64,000 bases of DNA from positions 3,658,001 through 3,722,000 of the forward strand of contig NZ_JQLI01000001.1 of the NCBI RefSeq assembly GCF_000744095.1, written 5' to 3'. Shown here in pieces: positions 53,685-62,454 of this stretch. This DNA comes from Cupriavidus necator A5-1 (GTDB lineage Bacteria > Pseudomonadota > Gammaproteobacteria > Burkholderiales > Burkholderiaceae). The translations under genes and the position numbers were made by a program. Under the pieces are notes generated by a model. It did not search any database and was not told where the DNA came from. It saw nothing but the letters and a program-made list of their open reading frames with translations. Each line of letters starts with the position of its first letter. Within the stretch, counting starts at the first letter, position 1.

Positions 53685-53709
53685 TCTTCTTACCAGCCCG
53701 CGCGCTGCG

Positions 53710-56547
53710 CTACTGGCGGCGATCGCCATCCCGCCCGTTGCGCGCCTCCATCTGACCGCGCTCGTGCTGCGCGCGCTGCTGTTGCTGCTGTTGTTGTTGT
53801 TGCCGTTGCTGCTCCATCTGCTGGCGCTGCCGCTCCTGCATCTGCCGTTGCTGGTCCTGCTGCTGGCGCTGCTGCTCCTGCATGGCGCGCTGCTGCTCCT
53901 GCGCGGCGCGTTGCTGCTGCTCGTGCACCTGGCGCTGCATGGCCTGCTGGCGTTGCTGCTCCTGCATCTGCCGTTGCTGCTCCATCTGCTGGCGCTGCAC
54001 GGCCTGGGCCTGGGCCTGTGCCTGGGCTTGCGCCTGGCGCTGCTGCGCCTCCTGTGCCTGCCGCTGCTGCTCGAAGCGCTGGCGCTGCATCTCCTCGCCC
54101 TGGCGCTGCTGCTCGGCCATCTGGCGCTGCCGCTCCACCTGTTGGCGCTGCTGGTCGGCGGCCTGCCGCTGCTGCGCGTCGAACTGGCGCTGCTGCTCCA
54201 TCTGCTGCCGTTGCGCGTCCTGCGCCTGGCGCTGCCGCCCTTCCTGCATTTGCCGCTGCTGCTGGGCCTCCTGCGCCTGGCGTTGCTGGGTTTCATGCAT
54301 CTGCCGCTGCTGCTGCGCCTCCTGCATCTGCCGCTGTTGCTCGAAGCGCTGGCGCTGCATCTCCTGCGACTGCCGCGCCGGATCGGGACGATCCTGGCCG
54401 TCGGCCCACTGGCGCTGCTGGGCGCGCAGCTGCTCCTGCTGGCGCCGGTCCATCGCCTCCTGCTGCTGCCGCTGCAGTTCGCGCGCCTGCTGCTGTTCGC
54501 GTGCCTGGCCTTGCCACTGGCGCTGCTGCTCCTGCTGGCGGCGGTCCATCGCTTCCTGCTGCTGACGCTGCAGTTCACGCGCCTGTTGCTGCGGGTCCTG
54601 CCCCTGGCGCTGCTGTCGCTGCAGGGCTTCCTGCTGCTGCCGCTGCATCTCGGGCAACTGCCGTTGCTGGTCGCGCAGCGCGCGTTGCTGTTCCATCTGC
54701 TGGCGCTGCAGCGCCTGCTGCTGTTCGCGCTGCATGGCCTGGGCCTGGCGTTGCGCGTCGGGCGCACCCGGCTGGCCGGCGAAGCCGCGTGCCTCGTCCG
54801 GGCGGTTGCTGGCGCCCCGGCCGTTGCCGCGCCACGGCTCAGCCGGCGCGTTTGCATTGCCGCGATCGCGCGCCGCGATGGCGGCCTGGCTCATGCGCAC
54901 CTCGGGTGCCGGGCGCGCCTCGGCGCGTCCGGGACGCCCGCGCTCACCGCGATCCACGCGATCCATGCGCTCGCCGCGCCAGACCGGCCCCGCACCTGGC
55001 ACGACCGCGCCCTCGCGCGCAAAGCGCCGGGCCAGGTCATCGCTGGCGGGCCGACCCGGCGGGCGCGCGGCGATGGCCTGGCGCTCGAAGCCATGCCGCG
55101 CCTGCGGCGGCAGCGGCCGCGCCGGGGCCGCGCCCAGCAGGCTGCCCTTGACGGGTGCCACCGGCGGCCCGCCGCGGGCCTCGCCCGTCGGCAGGTTGCG
55201 CCATTCCTCGCGGTGCATGCCGCGCACCGGCCGGCCTTCGACAAAGTTGCGCGCCGGCATGCCGGTGATCGCACCGGGCACGTTGCGGTTGGCGTAGGGG
55301 CCAGGGCGGCGATCGCCCATCACGATGTTGTTGACGGTAACGCGGTTGATGCGCGCGACGTAGGTCGGGCTGGCCCGATAGGCCGGACGGTACGCGTCGC
55401 GCGGAGCCAGCGGATACCAGGCCACGCCAGGCCCGTTGCCCACCCGCACATTCCAGTGCGGACCGCCGCCGCCGACGAAGGCAACTACCGCAGGTGCGTA
55501 GCACGGATGCCCCACGCGCGGCCCGGGTACCCAGCCCCAGCGTGTGCCGACATAGGCCCAGCGGCCGTAGTGCGAGGGCGCGAAGCCCCACGGCGCATCG
55601 TCGATCCAGGTCCAGCCCCACGGCGCAATCCACGCCCAATGCCCGGCGCTGTATGGCGCCCAGCCCGCGCTCACCACGCGCGGGAACCAGACCGCGCCAT
55701 AGCCGGGGTCTTCCTGCCAGTCGCCGTAGTCGTCCAGCGCGGCATAGCCCGGCATCTCGCGCGGCAGGTAGCGCGCCGATGGCGAGGCGTCTTCGCGCGC
55801 ATCGCGGGCCGCGGTCCAGCGGTCGAAGGCGTCTTCCGGCGCGCCGCCGCCGCCCGCATCGGCCAGGTCGGTGCCGGCAAAACGCATGCGGTCGCCGCGC
55901 TGCATTTCGATCGAGCGGCTGTCGCCGTAGACCACGGCGCTGCCGTGGCGCATGGTGACGGTGGTGGTGCTGCCGTCGGGCGCGACGTCAAGGCGGTAGT
56001 CGCCCGGCTCGCGCGGGACGAAGGCCAGGTTGGGGGTATCCACCTCCACGGTCTGGTCCTGCGGCAGCGCGCGCACGCGCAGTTGCAGCGTGCCCTGGGT
56101 CAGCTTGACCTGCGTGGTACTGTCGTCCAGGTTCAGGATGCTGGCCGCAGTGGCGCCGCCCATCCGGATCGCCACAGTGCCCGCGTGCAGCTCGGCGCGG
56201 CCGCCGGCGTCCAGCCACAGCCGGTCGCCGGTGGTGACCGGTCGGTTCAGGCCCGCCGCGGCCCAGTCGTCCGACCCCGCCGGCGCAAAGCTCAGGTTGC
56301 CGTCGACGGCGGTCAGCGTGGCGATGCGCGAGGACGGGTCGATCTGCTGGGCCGAGGCGTCGGCCACCGGCGCATCGAGGTAAGCGTCGCCGGGCGCGGG
56401 GGGGACCTGCGCCAGTGCAGCGGCCGCCACGGCCAGGCCGGCGGCCGCCGCCAGCGCGGTCAGGGCCAGCCGGGAGCGCTGCGCGCGGCGGTTGTGGCCG
56501 GCAGCCTGGGAAGGAACTCGGGAAGAATCGCGGGAGGGATCGAACAT
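53710..56547 (-). CDS. FecR/DUF6600-domain exported protein with long Gln/Arg-rich tail
   Basis: A 945-residue protein. N-terminal signal-type helix to about Ala46 (AAAAGLAVAAAALA-Q), then a FecR-like domain (about 75-220; ATLTAVDGNLSFAP, VTTGDRLWLDAGGRAEL, VDTPNLAFVPREPGDYR), then a Trp/Pro/Tyr-rich DUF6600 segment (about 260-440; repeated W-A-P and W-I pairs), a Pro/Arg-rich linker, and from about residue 610 to 930 an almost pure Gln/Arg/Met/Ala/Glu stretch with repeats such as QRQQMEQQRQMQE. The tail should form long charged helices or be disordered. Function is unknown; surface or periplasmic location is inferred. Reading the opposite strand across the tail gives a long spurious Leu-rich ORF. 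Confidence 0.85.
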   Translation of the reverse strand: MFDPSRDSSRVPSQAAGHNRRAQRSRLALTALAAAAGLAVAAAALAQVPPAPGDAYLDAPVADASAQQIDPSSRIATLTAVDGNLSFAPAGSDDWAAAGLNRPVTTGDRLWLDAGGRAELHAGTVAIRMGGATAASILNLDDSTTQVKLTQGTLQLRVRALPQDQTVEVDTPNLAFVPREPGDYRLDVAPDGSTTTVTMRHGSAVVYGDSRSIEMQRGDRMRFAGTDLADAGGGGAPEDAFDRWTAARDAREDASPSARYLPREMPGYAALDDYGDWQEDPGYGAVWFPRVVSAGWAPYSAGHWAWIAPWGWTWIDDAPWGFAPSHYGRWAYVGTRWGWVPGPRVGHPCYAPAVVAFVGGGGPHWNVRVGNGPGVAWYPLAPRDAYRPAYRASPTYVARINRVTVNNIVMGDRRPGPYANRNVPGAITGMPARNFVEGRPVRGMHREEWRNLPTGEARGGPPVAPVKGSLLGAAPARPLPPQARHGFERQAIAARPPGRPASDDLARRFAREGAVVPGAGPVWRGERMDRVDRGERGRPGRAEARPAPEVRMSQAAIAARDRGNANAPAEPWRGNGRGASNRPDEARGFAGQPGAPDAQRQAQAMQREQQQALQRQQMEQQRALRDQQRQLPEMQRQQQEALQRQQRQGQDPQQQARELQRQQQEAMDRRQQEQQRQWQGQAREQQQARELQRQQQEAMDRRQQEQLRAQQRQWADGQDRPDPARQSQEMQRQRFEQQRQMQEAQQQRQMHETQQRQAQEAQQQRQMQEGRQRQAQDAQRQQMEQQRQFDAQQRQAADQQRQQVERQRQMAEQQRQGEEMQRQRFEQQRQAQEAQQRQAQAQAQAQAQAVQRQQMEQQRQMQEQQRQQAMQRQVHEQQQRAAQEQQRAMQEQQRQQQDQQRQMQERQRQQMEQQRQQQQQQQQQRAQHERGQMEARNGRDGDRRQ

Positions 56548-56829
56548 GGATGTCGGCAACGGGAACAAGACGCTTCAGGGCGCGCCTGCCTGCGGCAGCC
56601 GTCACCCTATTGTCACCATACATGGCGCCGGGCGCGACGGCATGCGCGGGCCGGCGGACTTTGTAAGCTTGTATTTCGCCATGTGGCACTGCAATGCGAA
56701 CGGCGTGGCGGCCCGAGTCAGGCTGCGAGCGGGCGGCAGGTCAGCGGCCGTGCGGGCGGGTCTCGGGGGGTGTCAAAGGTGGAAACAACTCTTTCCCGAC
56801 AGCCAGGCTGGCAAGGGTTTTCCCGGGGC

Positions 56830-58185
56830 TCAGCCGCCCGCCTGCTCGCGCAGGCGCTGGGTCAGCTGCTCGGCCGGCATCGGGCGGCCGTACAGGTAGC
56901 CCTGCGCCTCATGACAGCCGTTGGCCAGCAGGAAGTCGCGCTGCTCGGGCGTTTCCACGCCTTCAGCCACCACGCCGATGTGCAGGCTCGCCCCCACGCT
57001 GATCACCGAGCGCACGATCGCCGCATCGACCGGATCTTCGGTCACGTTGCGGATAAAGGACTGGTCGATCTTGAGCCGGTCCACCGGGAACGACTTCAGG
57101 AAGCTGAGCGAGGCATAGCCCGTGCCGAAGTCGTCGCAGGTCAGCGTCACGCCGTCGCGGCGCAGCGCCTGCAGCTGGTCGGAAACCTCGTCGCCCTGCT
57201 GCAGCGCGATGGTCTCGGTGATCTCGATTTCCAGGCAGTCGGGCGCCAGCTCCAGCGCGCGCAGCACGTGGCGCACCTCGGTCAGCAGGCGGCTCTCGGA
57301 CAACTGCGCGGCAAACAGGTTGATCGCCACGCGCGGCGCCTGCGGAAAGGCCAGCGACCATGCGCGCGCCTGCGCGCACGCGGTCTGCAACAGCCACATG
57401 CCGACATCGCTAGCGATACTGCTCGCGGCCAGTGCATCGATGAAAACGGCCGGCGTCAGCAGCCCGCGCGTCGGATGGCGCCAGCGCATCAGCGCTTCGG
57501 CGCCGCGGATGCGGCCGTCGCGCAGGTCTACCTGAGGCTGGTACAGCAGTTCGAACTGGCGTTGCGCATAGGCTTCGTGCAGCGCCTGCACCAGCGACAG
57601 CCGCGTGGTCACGTCCGAGCGCATCTGCGGCTTGAAGAAACGCATGGTGCGGCCGCCGTCGTGCTTGGCGCGGGCCAGCGCCAGGCTGGCGGCGGCCAGT
57701 ACGTCGGAGCCCTGTTCGCCGGCGGCGGGAACCACGCAGGCGCCGATGCTGGCCAGCACATGGTGGCGGCGGCCGTCATGCTCGTGCGGGGACGACAGCA
57801 TCGACAGGATAGCGGCGCCGACATGGCGCACCAGCGTGGGATCGGAAATGGAGGGCAGCAGCACGCCGAATTCGTCGCTGCCGACGCGGCCGATGGCGGC
57901 GTCGCGGGGAGAGGCGTCGCGCAGGCGCCGGGCCACGCGCTGCAGGACGGTGTCGCCTTCGGCATGCCCGTGCATGTCATTGAAGGCGCGGAAGTCGTCG
58001 ATACCGATGAGCAGCAAAGCACAACGGGGCACAGCCTCGCTCTGCAGGCGCACCTCCAGCCGCTTCAGAAATCCCTGGCGATTGTCAACGCCGGTCAGCG
58101 GATCGAGATCCGAGCCTGGCGAGGCACCAGTCGCCTTCGCTCCCGACTTGGCCACCATCCCTGCCCCATCTGTAATTGTCGACAT
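56830..58185 (-). CDS. GGDEF-EAL protein, probable c-di-GMP phosphodiesterase
   Basis: A 451-residue soluble protein. The N-terminal GGDEF domain (about 25-190) carries GSDEF in [10 protein letters not shown] in place of GGDEF. The EAL domain (about 210-445) has all signature parts: [41 protein letters not shown] and AEGVETPEQ. It probably cleaves c-di-GMP, with the degenerate GGDEF as a regulatory module. The ATG at 58185 is preferred over an in-frame upstream start at 58257 because AGG lies about 8 bp before it. It is divergent from the wsp operon, 268 bp away, which in other bacteria controls c-di-GMP synthesis. Confidence 0.9.
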   Translation of the reverse strand: MSTITDGAGMVAKSGAKATGASPGSDLDPLTGVDNRQGFLKRLEVRLQSEAVPRCALLLIGIDDFRAFNDMHGHAEGDTVLQRVARRLRDASPRDAAIGRVGSDEFGVLLPSISDPTLVRHVGAAILSMLSSPHEHDGRRHHVLASIGACVVPAAGEQGSDVLAAASLALARAKHDGGRTMRFFKPQMRSDVTTRLSLVQALHEAYAQRQFELLYQPQVDLRDGRIRGAEALMRWRHPTRGLLTPAVFIDALAASSIASDVGMWLLQTACAQARAWSLAFPQAPRVAINLFAAQLSESRLLTEVRHVLRALELAPDCLEIEITETIALQQGDEVSDQLQALRRDGVTLTCDDFGTGYASLSFLKSFPVDRLKIDQSFIRNVTEDPVDAAIVRSVISVGASLHIGVVAEGVETPEQRDFLLANGCHEAQGYLYGRPMPAEQLTQRLREQAGG

Positions 58186-58307
58186 TGTTACCTGCAAGCA
58201 ATTTAGCAAGTGTGACGAAAACTTGGAAAAAATCAAGCAGTTCCGATTTGCGCGCAAACGGCAATGCGGCGGCGCAACGCCGGTCGTCCGCCGCGCCGCC
58301 TTGTGCG

Positions 58308-58336
58308 TTGAATCGGCACCCGGCTTGCAGTACCCT
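58308..58336 (+). promoter_or_regulatory. probable sigma-70 promoter of the wsp operon
   Basis: TTGAAT (58308-58313) and TACCCT (58331-58336) are 17 bases apart. A start at about 58343 would place the C14 tract at roughly +11 to +24 of the leader. Confidence 0.5.
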
Positions 58337-58352
58337 ACCGCGCACCGAGCCG

Positions 58353-58366
58353 CCCCCCCCCCCCCC
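58353..58366 (+). repeat. C14 homopolymer tract in the wsp leader
   Basis: An uninterrupted run of 14 C, followed by GGG, 87 bp before the wspA start. It is the longest homopolymer in the window and lies between the probable promoter and the first gene of the operon. Confidence 0.9.
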
Positions 58367-58453
58367 GGGCCGCGCCCCCGCCCCGGCGCGGCAGCCAGTG
58401 CGGCGATGCGGGCAACGGGCGCTCCTGAACAAGAACATCACCGGGACTTCACC

Positions 58454-59986
58454 GTGAACCACTGGACCATCCGCACGCGCATGCTGGCAAGCTTTTCGCT
58501 GATCCTGCTTGTCATGGCCCTGATGGGCGTTGTCGCCTATACCCGCCTGAACGCGATTGAGCGCGGCACCGCGGTCCTGCTGCAAGACGCGTTGCCCGGG
58601 CTGACCTACAGCACCGGCATCCGCGGCGTCTGGGGCGAGCGCTACGTGCTGGCATGGGAGATCCTCAACGCTTCGGGCGACGCCGAACGGCGCGACCTCC
58701 AGCAGCGGGGCCAGGAGGTGGCGAGCCGACTGGACAAGTTCGAGCAGCAGTACGAAACCTCGATCCTGCGCGACGAGGACCGCGCCGCCTTCAAGACCTA
58801 TCGCGACCTGCGCGCGCAATACGAACAGGCCGCGCAGGTCCTGGTCCGCCCCGGGGCATGGGACGCGGCCACCGCCCTGGCGGCAATGCGCGGCGACATC
58901 CACACACGCTGGAACGCCGCGCGCAATGCCGCGCAACACCTGGTGGACGACAACAGCGCCATCAGTACGCGCGCGGCGCATGGCATCGAGAAGGCCGTCG
59001 AAGCCGCCAAGATCGGCATCGAAGCCGCGTTGATCGCAGCCGTAATCGTCGCCGTGATCGCCGGCTACCTGCTGCTGCGCGCGATCACGGTGCCGATGCG
59101 GTCCATCGTCGACCTGCTGGCCGGCCTCCGAGGCGGCGACCTGCGCCTGCGCATGGCCTTGCGCCGCAAGGACGAGTTCCTCGAGGTCGAGGAAGGCTTC
59201 AACCAGATGAGCAGCGAGCTGACCTCGCTGGTGGGCCAGGCGCAGCGCACCGCGATCCAGGTCACCACCTCGGTCAACGAGATCGCCGCCACCGCGCGCG
59301 ACCTGGTGCGCACCATCCACGAGGTCTCCAGCGCCGCCGAACAGACCGCGGGCCTGGCCGGCACCGGGCAGGTCGGCCTGTCGCGCATGGAAGGCACCAT
59401 GCAGCATGTGATGGACGCCGCCGGCTCGGTCAACGCCAAGCTCGCCACGCTCAATGAAAGGGCCGGCAATATCAACCAGGTGGTGACCACCATCGCCAAG
59501 GTCGCCGACCAGACCAACCTGCTGTCGCTGAACGCCGCGATCGAGGCCGAGAAGGCCGGCGAGTACGGCCGCGGCTTCTCGGTGGTGGCCACTGAGATCC
59601 GCCGCCTGGCCGACCAGACCGCGGTCGCCACCTACGACATCGAGCAGATGGTGCGCGAGATCCAGTCGGCGGTGTCGGCCGGCGTGATGGGCATGGACAA
59701 GTTCTCTGAGGAAGTGCGCCGCGGCATGTCCGATGTCACCCAGGTTGGTGATCAGCTGTCGCAGATCATCGCGCAGGTGCAGTCGCTGGCGCCGCGCGTG
59801 CAGATGGTCAGCGAAGGCATGCAGGCGCAGGCGGGCGGTGCCGAGCAGATCAACCAGGCGCTGATGCAGCTGTCCGAGGCCGCGCAGCAGACCGTGGATT
59901 CGCTGCGGCAGTCGAGCCAGGCGATCGACGAACTGACGCTGGTGGCCAACGACCTGCGCAGCGGCGTGTCGCGCTTCAAGGTCTAG
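58454..59986 (+). CDS. wspA: WspA-like chemoreceptor
   Basis: A 510-residue receptor for the Wsp surface-sensing pathway. TM1 is residues about 12-30 ([16 protein letters not shown]), TM2 about 196-216 ([17 protein letters not shown]), with a periplasmic helical domain between them and a HAMP domain after. The signalling hairpin reads [21 protein letters not shown] with [12 protein letters not shown], the WspA form. A GTG start at 58454 is used because MCP homology begins there ([13 protein letters not shown]). It heads the cluster MCP-CheW-CheR-CheW-CheA, the wspABCDE order. A C14 tract sits in its leader. Confidence 0.9.
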   Translation: MNHWTIRTRMLASFSLILLVMALMGVVAYTRLNAIERGTAVLLQDALPGLTYSTGIRGVWGERYVLAWEILNASGDAERRDLQQRGQEVASRLDKFEQQYETSILRDEDRAAFKTYRDLRAQYEQAAQVLVRPGAWDAATALAAMRGDIHTRWNAARNAAQHLVDDNSAISTRAAHGIEKAVEAAKIGIEAALIAAVIVAVIAGYLLLRAITVPMRSIVDLLAGLRGGDLRLRMALRRKDEFLEVEEGFNQMSSELTSLVGQAQRTAIQVTTSVNEIAATARDLVRTIHEVSSAAEQTAGLAGTGQVGLSRMEGTMQHVMDAAGSVNAKLATLNERAGNINQVVTTIAKVADQTNLLSLNAAIEAEKAGEYGRGFSVVATEIRRLADQTAVATYDIEQMVREIQSAVSAGVMGMDKFSEEVRRGMSDVTQVGDQLSQIIAQVQSLAPRVQMVSEGMQAQAGGAEQINQALMQLSEAAQQTVDSLRQSSQAIDELTLVANDLRSGVSRFKV

Positions 59987-60021
59987 GCTGCCCCGCCACC
60001 GCGCCCCTGCGCGCCGCCGCC

Positions 60022-60498
60022 ATGAAACTGTTCCTGCTGTTCCGCCTCGGCAATGACCACTATGCGCTCGATGCCGCCGAGATCGCCGAGGTGCTGCCGC
60101 TCACGCGCGTGAAGCAGATCCCCGGCGCGCCGGCGTGGGTGGCGGGCATGATGGAACGCCGCGGCCAGCCGGTACCCGTGATCGACCTGCCGGCGCTGGC
60201 CACCGGCGTGCCGGCGGCGCTGCGCACCAGCACGCGCACGGTGCTGGTCCACTACCGCCGCCACCAGGACGAGGCGCGGCGGCTGCTGGGCCTGCGGCTG
60301 GAATCCGCCACGCAGACGCTGCGCTGCCCGCCGGAATCGTTTGTCGATGGCGGCCTGGCCGGCGCCAGCCCGCGCTACCTCGGGCCGGTGCGCCAGGACG
60401 CGCGCGGCCTGGTGCAGTGGGTGCGCGTCGGGGCCCTGCTGCCAGACGAAATCCATGCCATGCTGTTCGCCGACACGTCACCGGAGGCCGCATCATGA
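60022..60498 (+). CDS. wspB: WspB, CheW-like coupling protein
   Basis: A 158-residue CheW-domain protein that links receptor to kinase. It has FRLGNDHYALDAAEIAEVLPL, the conserved PGAPAWVAGMMERRGQPVPVIDL turn and YRRHQDEARRLLGLRLESA in the second lobe. It follows wspA by 35 bp and overlaps wspC by four bases (ATGA), which implies coupled translation. Wsp systems carry two CheW proteins; this is the short first one. Confidence 0.9.
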   Translation: MKLFLLFRLGNDHYALDAAEIAEVLPLTRVKQIPGAPAWVAGMMERRGQPVPVIDLPALATGVPAALRTSTRTVLVHYRRHQDEARRLLGLRLESATQTLRCPPESFVDGGLAGASPRYLGPVRQDARGLVQWVRVGALLPDEIHAMLFADTSPEAAS

Positions 60499-61766
60499 GC
60501 ACTGCCACGCACGTCGAGGCCCTGCTCAAGGCACGCATCGGCCTGGATGCCGGTTCCATCGGCATCGGCGCGGTGGAGCGCGCCGTGCGCGAGCGCAGCC
60601 AGGCGCTGCAGGCCGCCGACACCCAGGCCTACTGGAACCTGCTGCACGGCACCGCCGACGAAATGCAGGCGCTGATCGAGGCCGTGGTGGTGCCTGAGAC
60701 CTGGTTCTTCCGGCATCGCGAAGCCCTGCTGGCGCTGGGCCGCTTTGCCGCCGAGCGCGCCTTCGCCGACACCGCGCACACGCTGCGGGTGCTGAGCCTG
60801 CCCTGCTCCACCGGCGAGGAACCCTACTCGATCGCCATGGCCATGCTCGATGCCGGCGTGCCGCCGGCGCGCTTTCGCATCGACGCGGTGGACATCAGCG
60901 CCCGCGCGCTGGCCCGCGCGCGCGCGGGCGAATACGGGCCCAACGCCTTCCGCGGCGCGCCGCTGGATTTCCGCGCGCGCTATTTCACCGCCACCGCGAC
61001 CGGCTACATGCTGGACCCGCGCGTGCGGGCGCAGGTGCGACTGCTGCAGGGCAACCTGGTCGATCCCGGCCTGCTGGCGGGCGAGCCGCCCTATGATTTC
61101 GTCTTCTGCCGCAACCTGCTGATCTACTTCGATGCGCCGGGGCAGCGGCGCGCGGTGCAAACGCTGGCGCGCCTGACCATGGCCGACGGGATGCTGTTCG
61201 TGGGGCCGGCCGAGGCCAGCCTGCTGAGCGCGCAGGGGCTGGAGTCGGTGGGCGTGCCGCTCACTTTTGCGTTCCGCAAGCCGGACCCAGCGCGCGCCGC
61301 GGCAGCGCCAGTCTCCGCACCCGTCCACGCCAAGCCGCCGCCACGGATGGCCGCGCCGCCCAGGCTGCCGCGCGCGCCGGTCCCGATGCGGCCAGCCCCC
61401 GTGCGTCCCGCGCCGGCTCCGTCGGCGACGGCGGCGGCCAGCGACCGCTCCGCCGCGCTGGCCCGCATTGCCGGCATAGCCGACCGCGGCGAACTCGAAG
61501 CCGCCACCTCGGCGTGCCTGGCCCTGCTCGACGGCCCGGGGCCGGATGCCGATGCCGACGCCTATTGCATGCTGGGCGTGCTGCACGACGCCGCCGGCCG
61601 CACCGCGCAGGCGCACGCCGCCTACCGCAAGGCGCTCTACCTGGACCCCGCGCACCAGGAAAGCCTGTGCCACCTGGCCGCGCTGCTCGACACCCTGGGC
61701 GACCACGACGGCGCCATGCGCCTGCGCCAGCGCGCGCAGCGCCACACCCGCAAGCACCATGGCTGA
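60495..61766 (+). CDS. wspC: WspC, CheR-type methyltransferase with TPR tail
   Basis: A 423-residue protein. The CheR domain (about 1-265) has VVPETWFFRHREALLAL, SLPCSTGEEPYSIAMAML and DFVFCRNLLIYFDAPGQR, covering the SAM-binding and catalytic parts. A Pro/Ala linker (about 275-320) leads to a C-terminal tetratricopeptide region (DADAYCMLGVLHDAAGRTAQ, AYRKALYLDPAHQESLCHL). This CheR-TPR fusion is typical of WspC, which methylates WspA and tends to keep the pathway on. It overlaps wspB by 4 bp and wspD by 8 bp. Confidence 0.92.
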   Translation: MSTATHVEALLKARIGLDAGSIGIGAVERAVRERSQALQAADTQAYWNLLHGTADEMQALIEAVVVPETWFFRHREALLALGRFAAERAFADTAHTLRVLSLPCSTGEEPYSIAMAMLDAGVPPARFRIDAVDISARALARARAGEYGPNAFRGAPLDFRARYFTATATGYMLDPRVRAQVRLLQGNLVDPGLLAGEPPYDFVFCRNLLIYFDAPGQRRAVQTLARLTMADGMLFVGPAEASLLSAQGLESVGVPLTFAFRKPDPARAAAAPVSAPVHAKPPPRMAAPPRLPRAPVPMRPAPVRPAPAPSATAAASDRSAALARIAGIADRGELEAATSACLALLDGPGPDADADAYCMLGVLHDAAGRTAQAHAAYRKALYLDPAHQESLCHLAALLDTLGDHDGAMRLRQRAQRHTRKHHG

Positions 61767-62454
61767 GCCACAAGGCATTCTCCTGCGCACCGACGCCGTC
61801 GACGACTGCTGGCGGCGCATCGGCGTAAGCGGCGACGGTTCCTGCCCCGCGCTGGCCGAACACGGACACTGCCGCAACTGCCCCACCTACGCCCAGGCCG
61901 CGGCGACGCTGCTGGACGCGCAACGGCTGGATGCGCTGCCGGACGAACTGCCCGATGCCGCCACCCTCGCCGAGGACCATCCGGACACGTCCACCGGGCG
62001 CGGCGCCACGCAGTCCTGCCTGGTGTTCCGCATCGGCGATGAATGGCTGGCCCTGCCGACCGCGGCGCTGGGCGAGGTCACGGCCCCCGCCCCGGTCCAT
62101 TCGCTGCCGCACCGGCGCGATGCCGCGATGCTGGGGCTGGCCGCGGTGCGCGGCAACCTCCTGGCCTGCCTGTCGCTGGCGCGGCTGTTCGACGCGGGCG
62201 CCGCGCCGGCCGACAGCCACGGTAACGGCACCCGCTTCCTGATCCTCGGCCAGGGCCGCGGCGCCATCGCGCTGCCGGTGGCCGAGGTGTCCGGCATCGC
62301 CCGCGTACCGCAGCACGCGCTGCAGCCGTTGCCCGCCACGCTCGCGCGTGCGTCGGCGCGCTATACGCAGGCGCTGTTCGCCGACCAGGGCCGCACCGTC
62401 GGGCTGCTCGACGCGGCCCTGGTGCGCCAGGCGCTGGCACGGAGCCTGGCATGA
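61759..62454 (+). CDS. wspD: WspD, CheW-like protein with N-terminal cysteine cluster
   Basis: A 231-residue CheW-domain protein. The N terminus has four cysteines (DCW, SCP, HCRNCP between residues about 17 and 43) typical of WspD, which could bind metal or an Fe-S cluster. The CheW domain runs from about 73 (LVFRIGDEWLALPTAALGEV) through AAVRGNLLACLSLARLF to the end. It overlaps wspC by 8 bp and wspE by 4 bp. It is the second coupling protein of the Wsp complex. Confidence 0.9.
   Translation: MAEPQGILLRTDAVDDCWRRIGVSGDGSCPALAEHGHCRNCPTYAQAAATLLDAQRLDALPDELPDAATLAEDHPDTSTGRGATQSCLVFRIGDEWLALPTAALGEVTAPAPVHSLPHRRDAAMLGLAAVRGNLLACLSLARLFDAGAAPADSHGNGTRFLILGQGRGAIALPVAEVSGIARVPQHALQPLPATLARASARYTQALFADQGRTVGLLDAALVRQALARSLA

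Noticed and set aside
53611..58206. A 1531-codon open frame on the plus strand, very rich in Leu, Ala, His and Arg
   Set aside because: It is the antisense shadow of the Gln/Arg-rich tail and of the FecR/DUF6600 and GGDEF-EAL genes, which carry recognisable domains on the minus strand. Stop-free antisense frames are expected opposite CAG-rich, GC-rich coding DNA.
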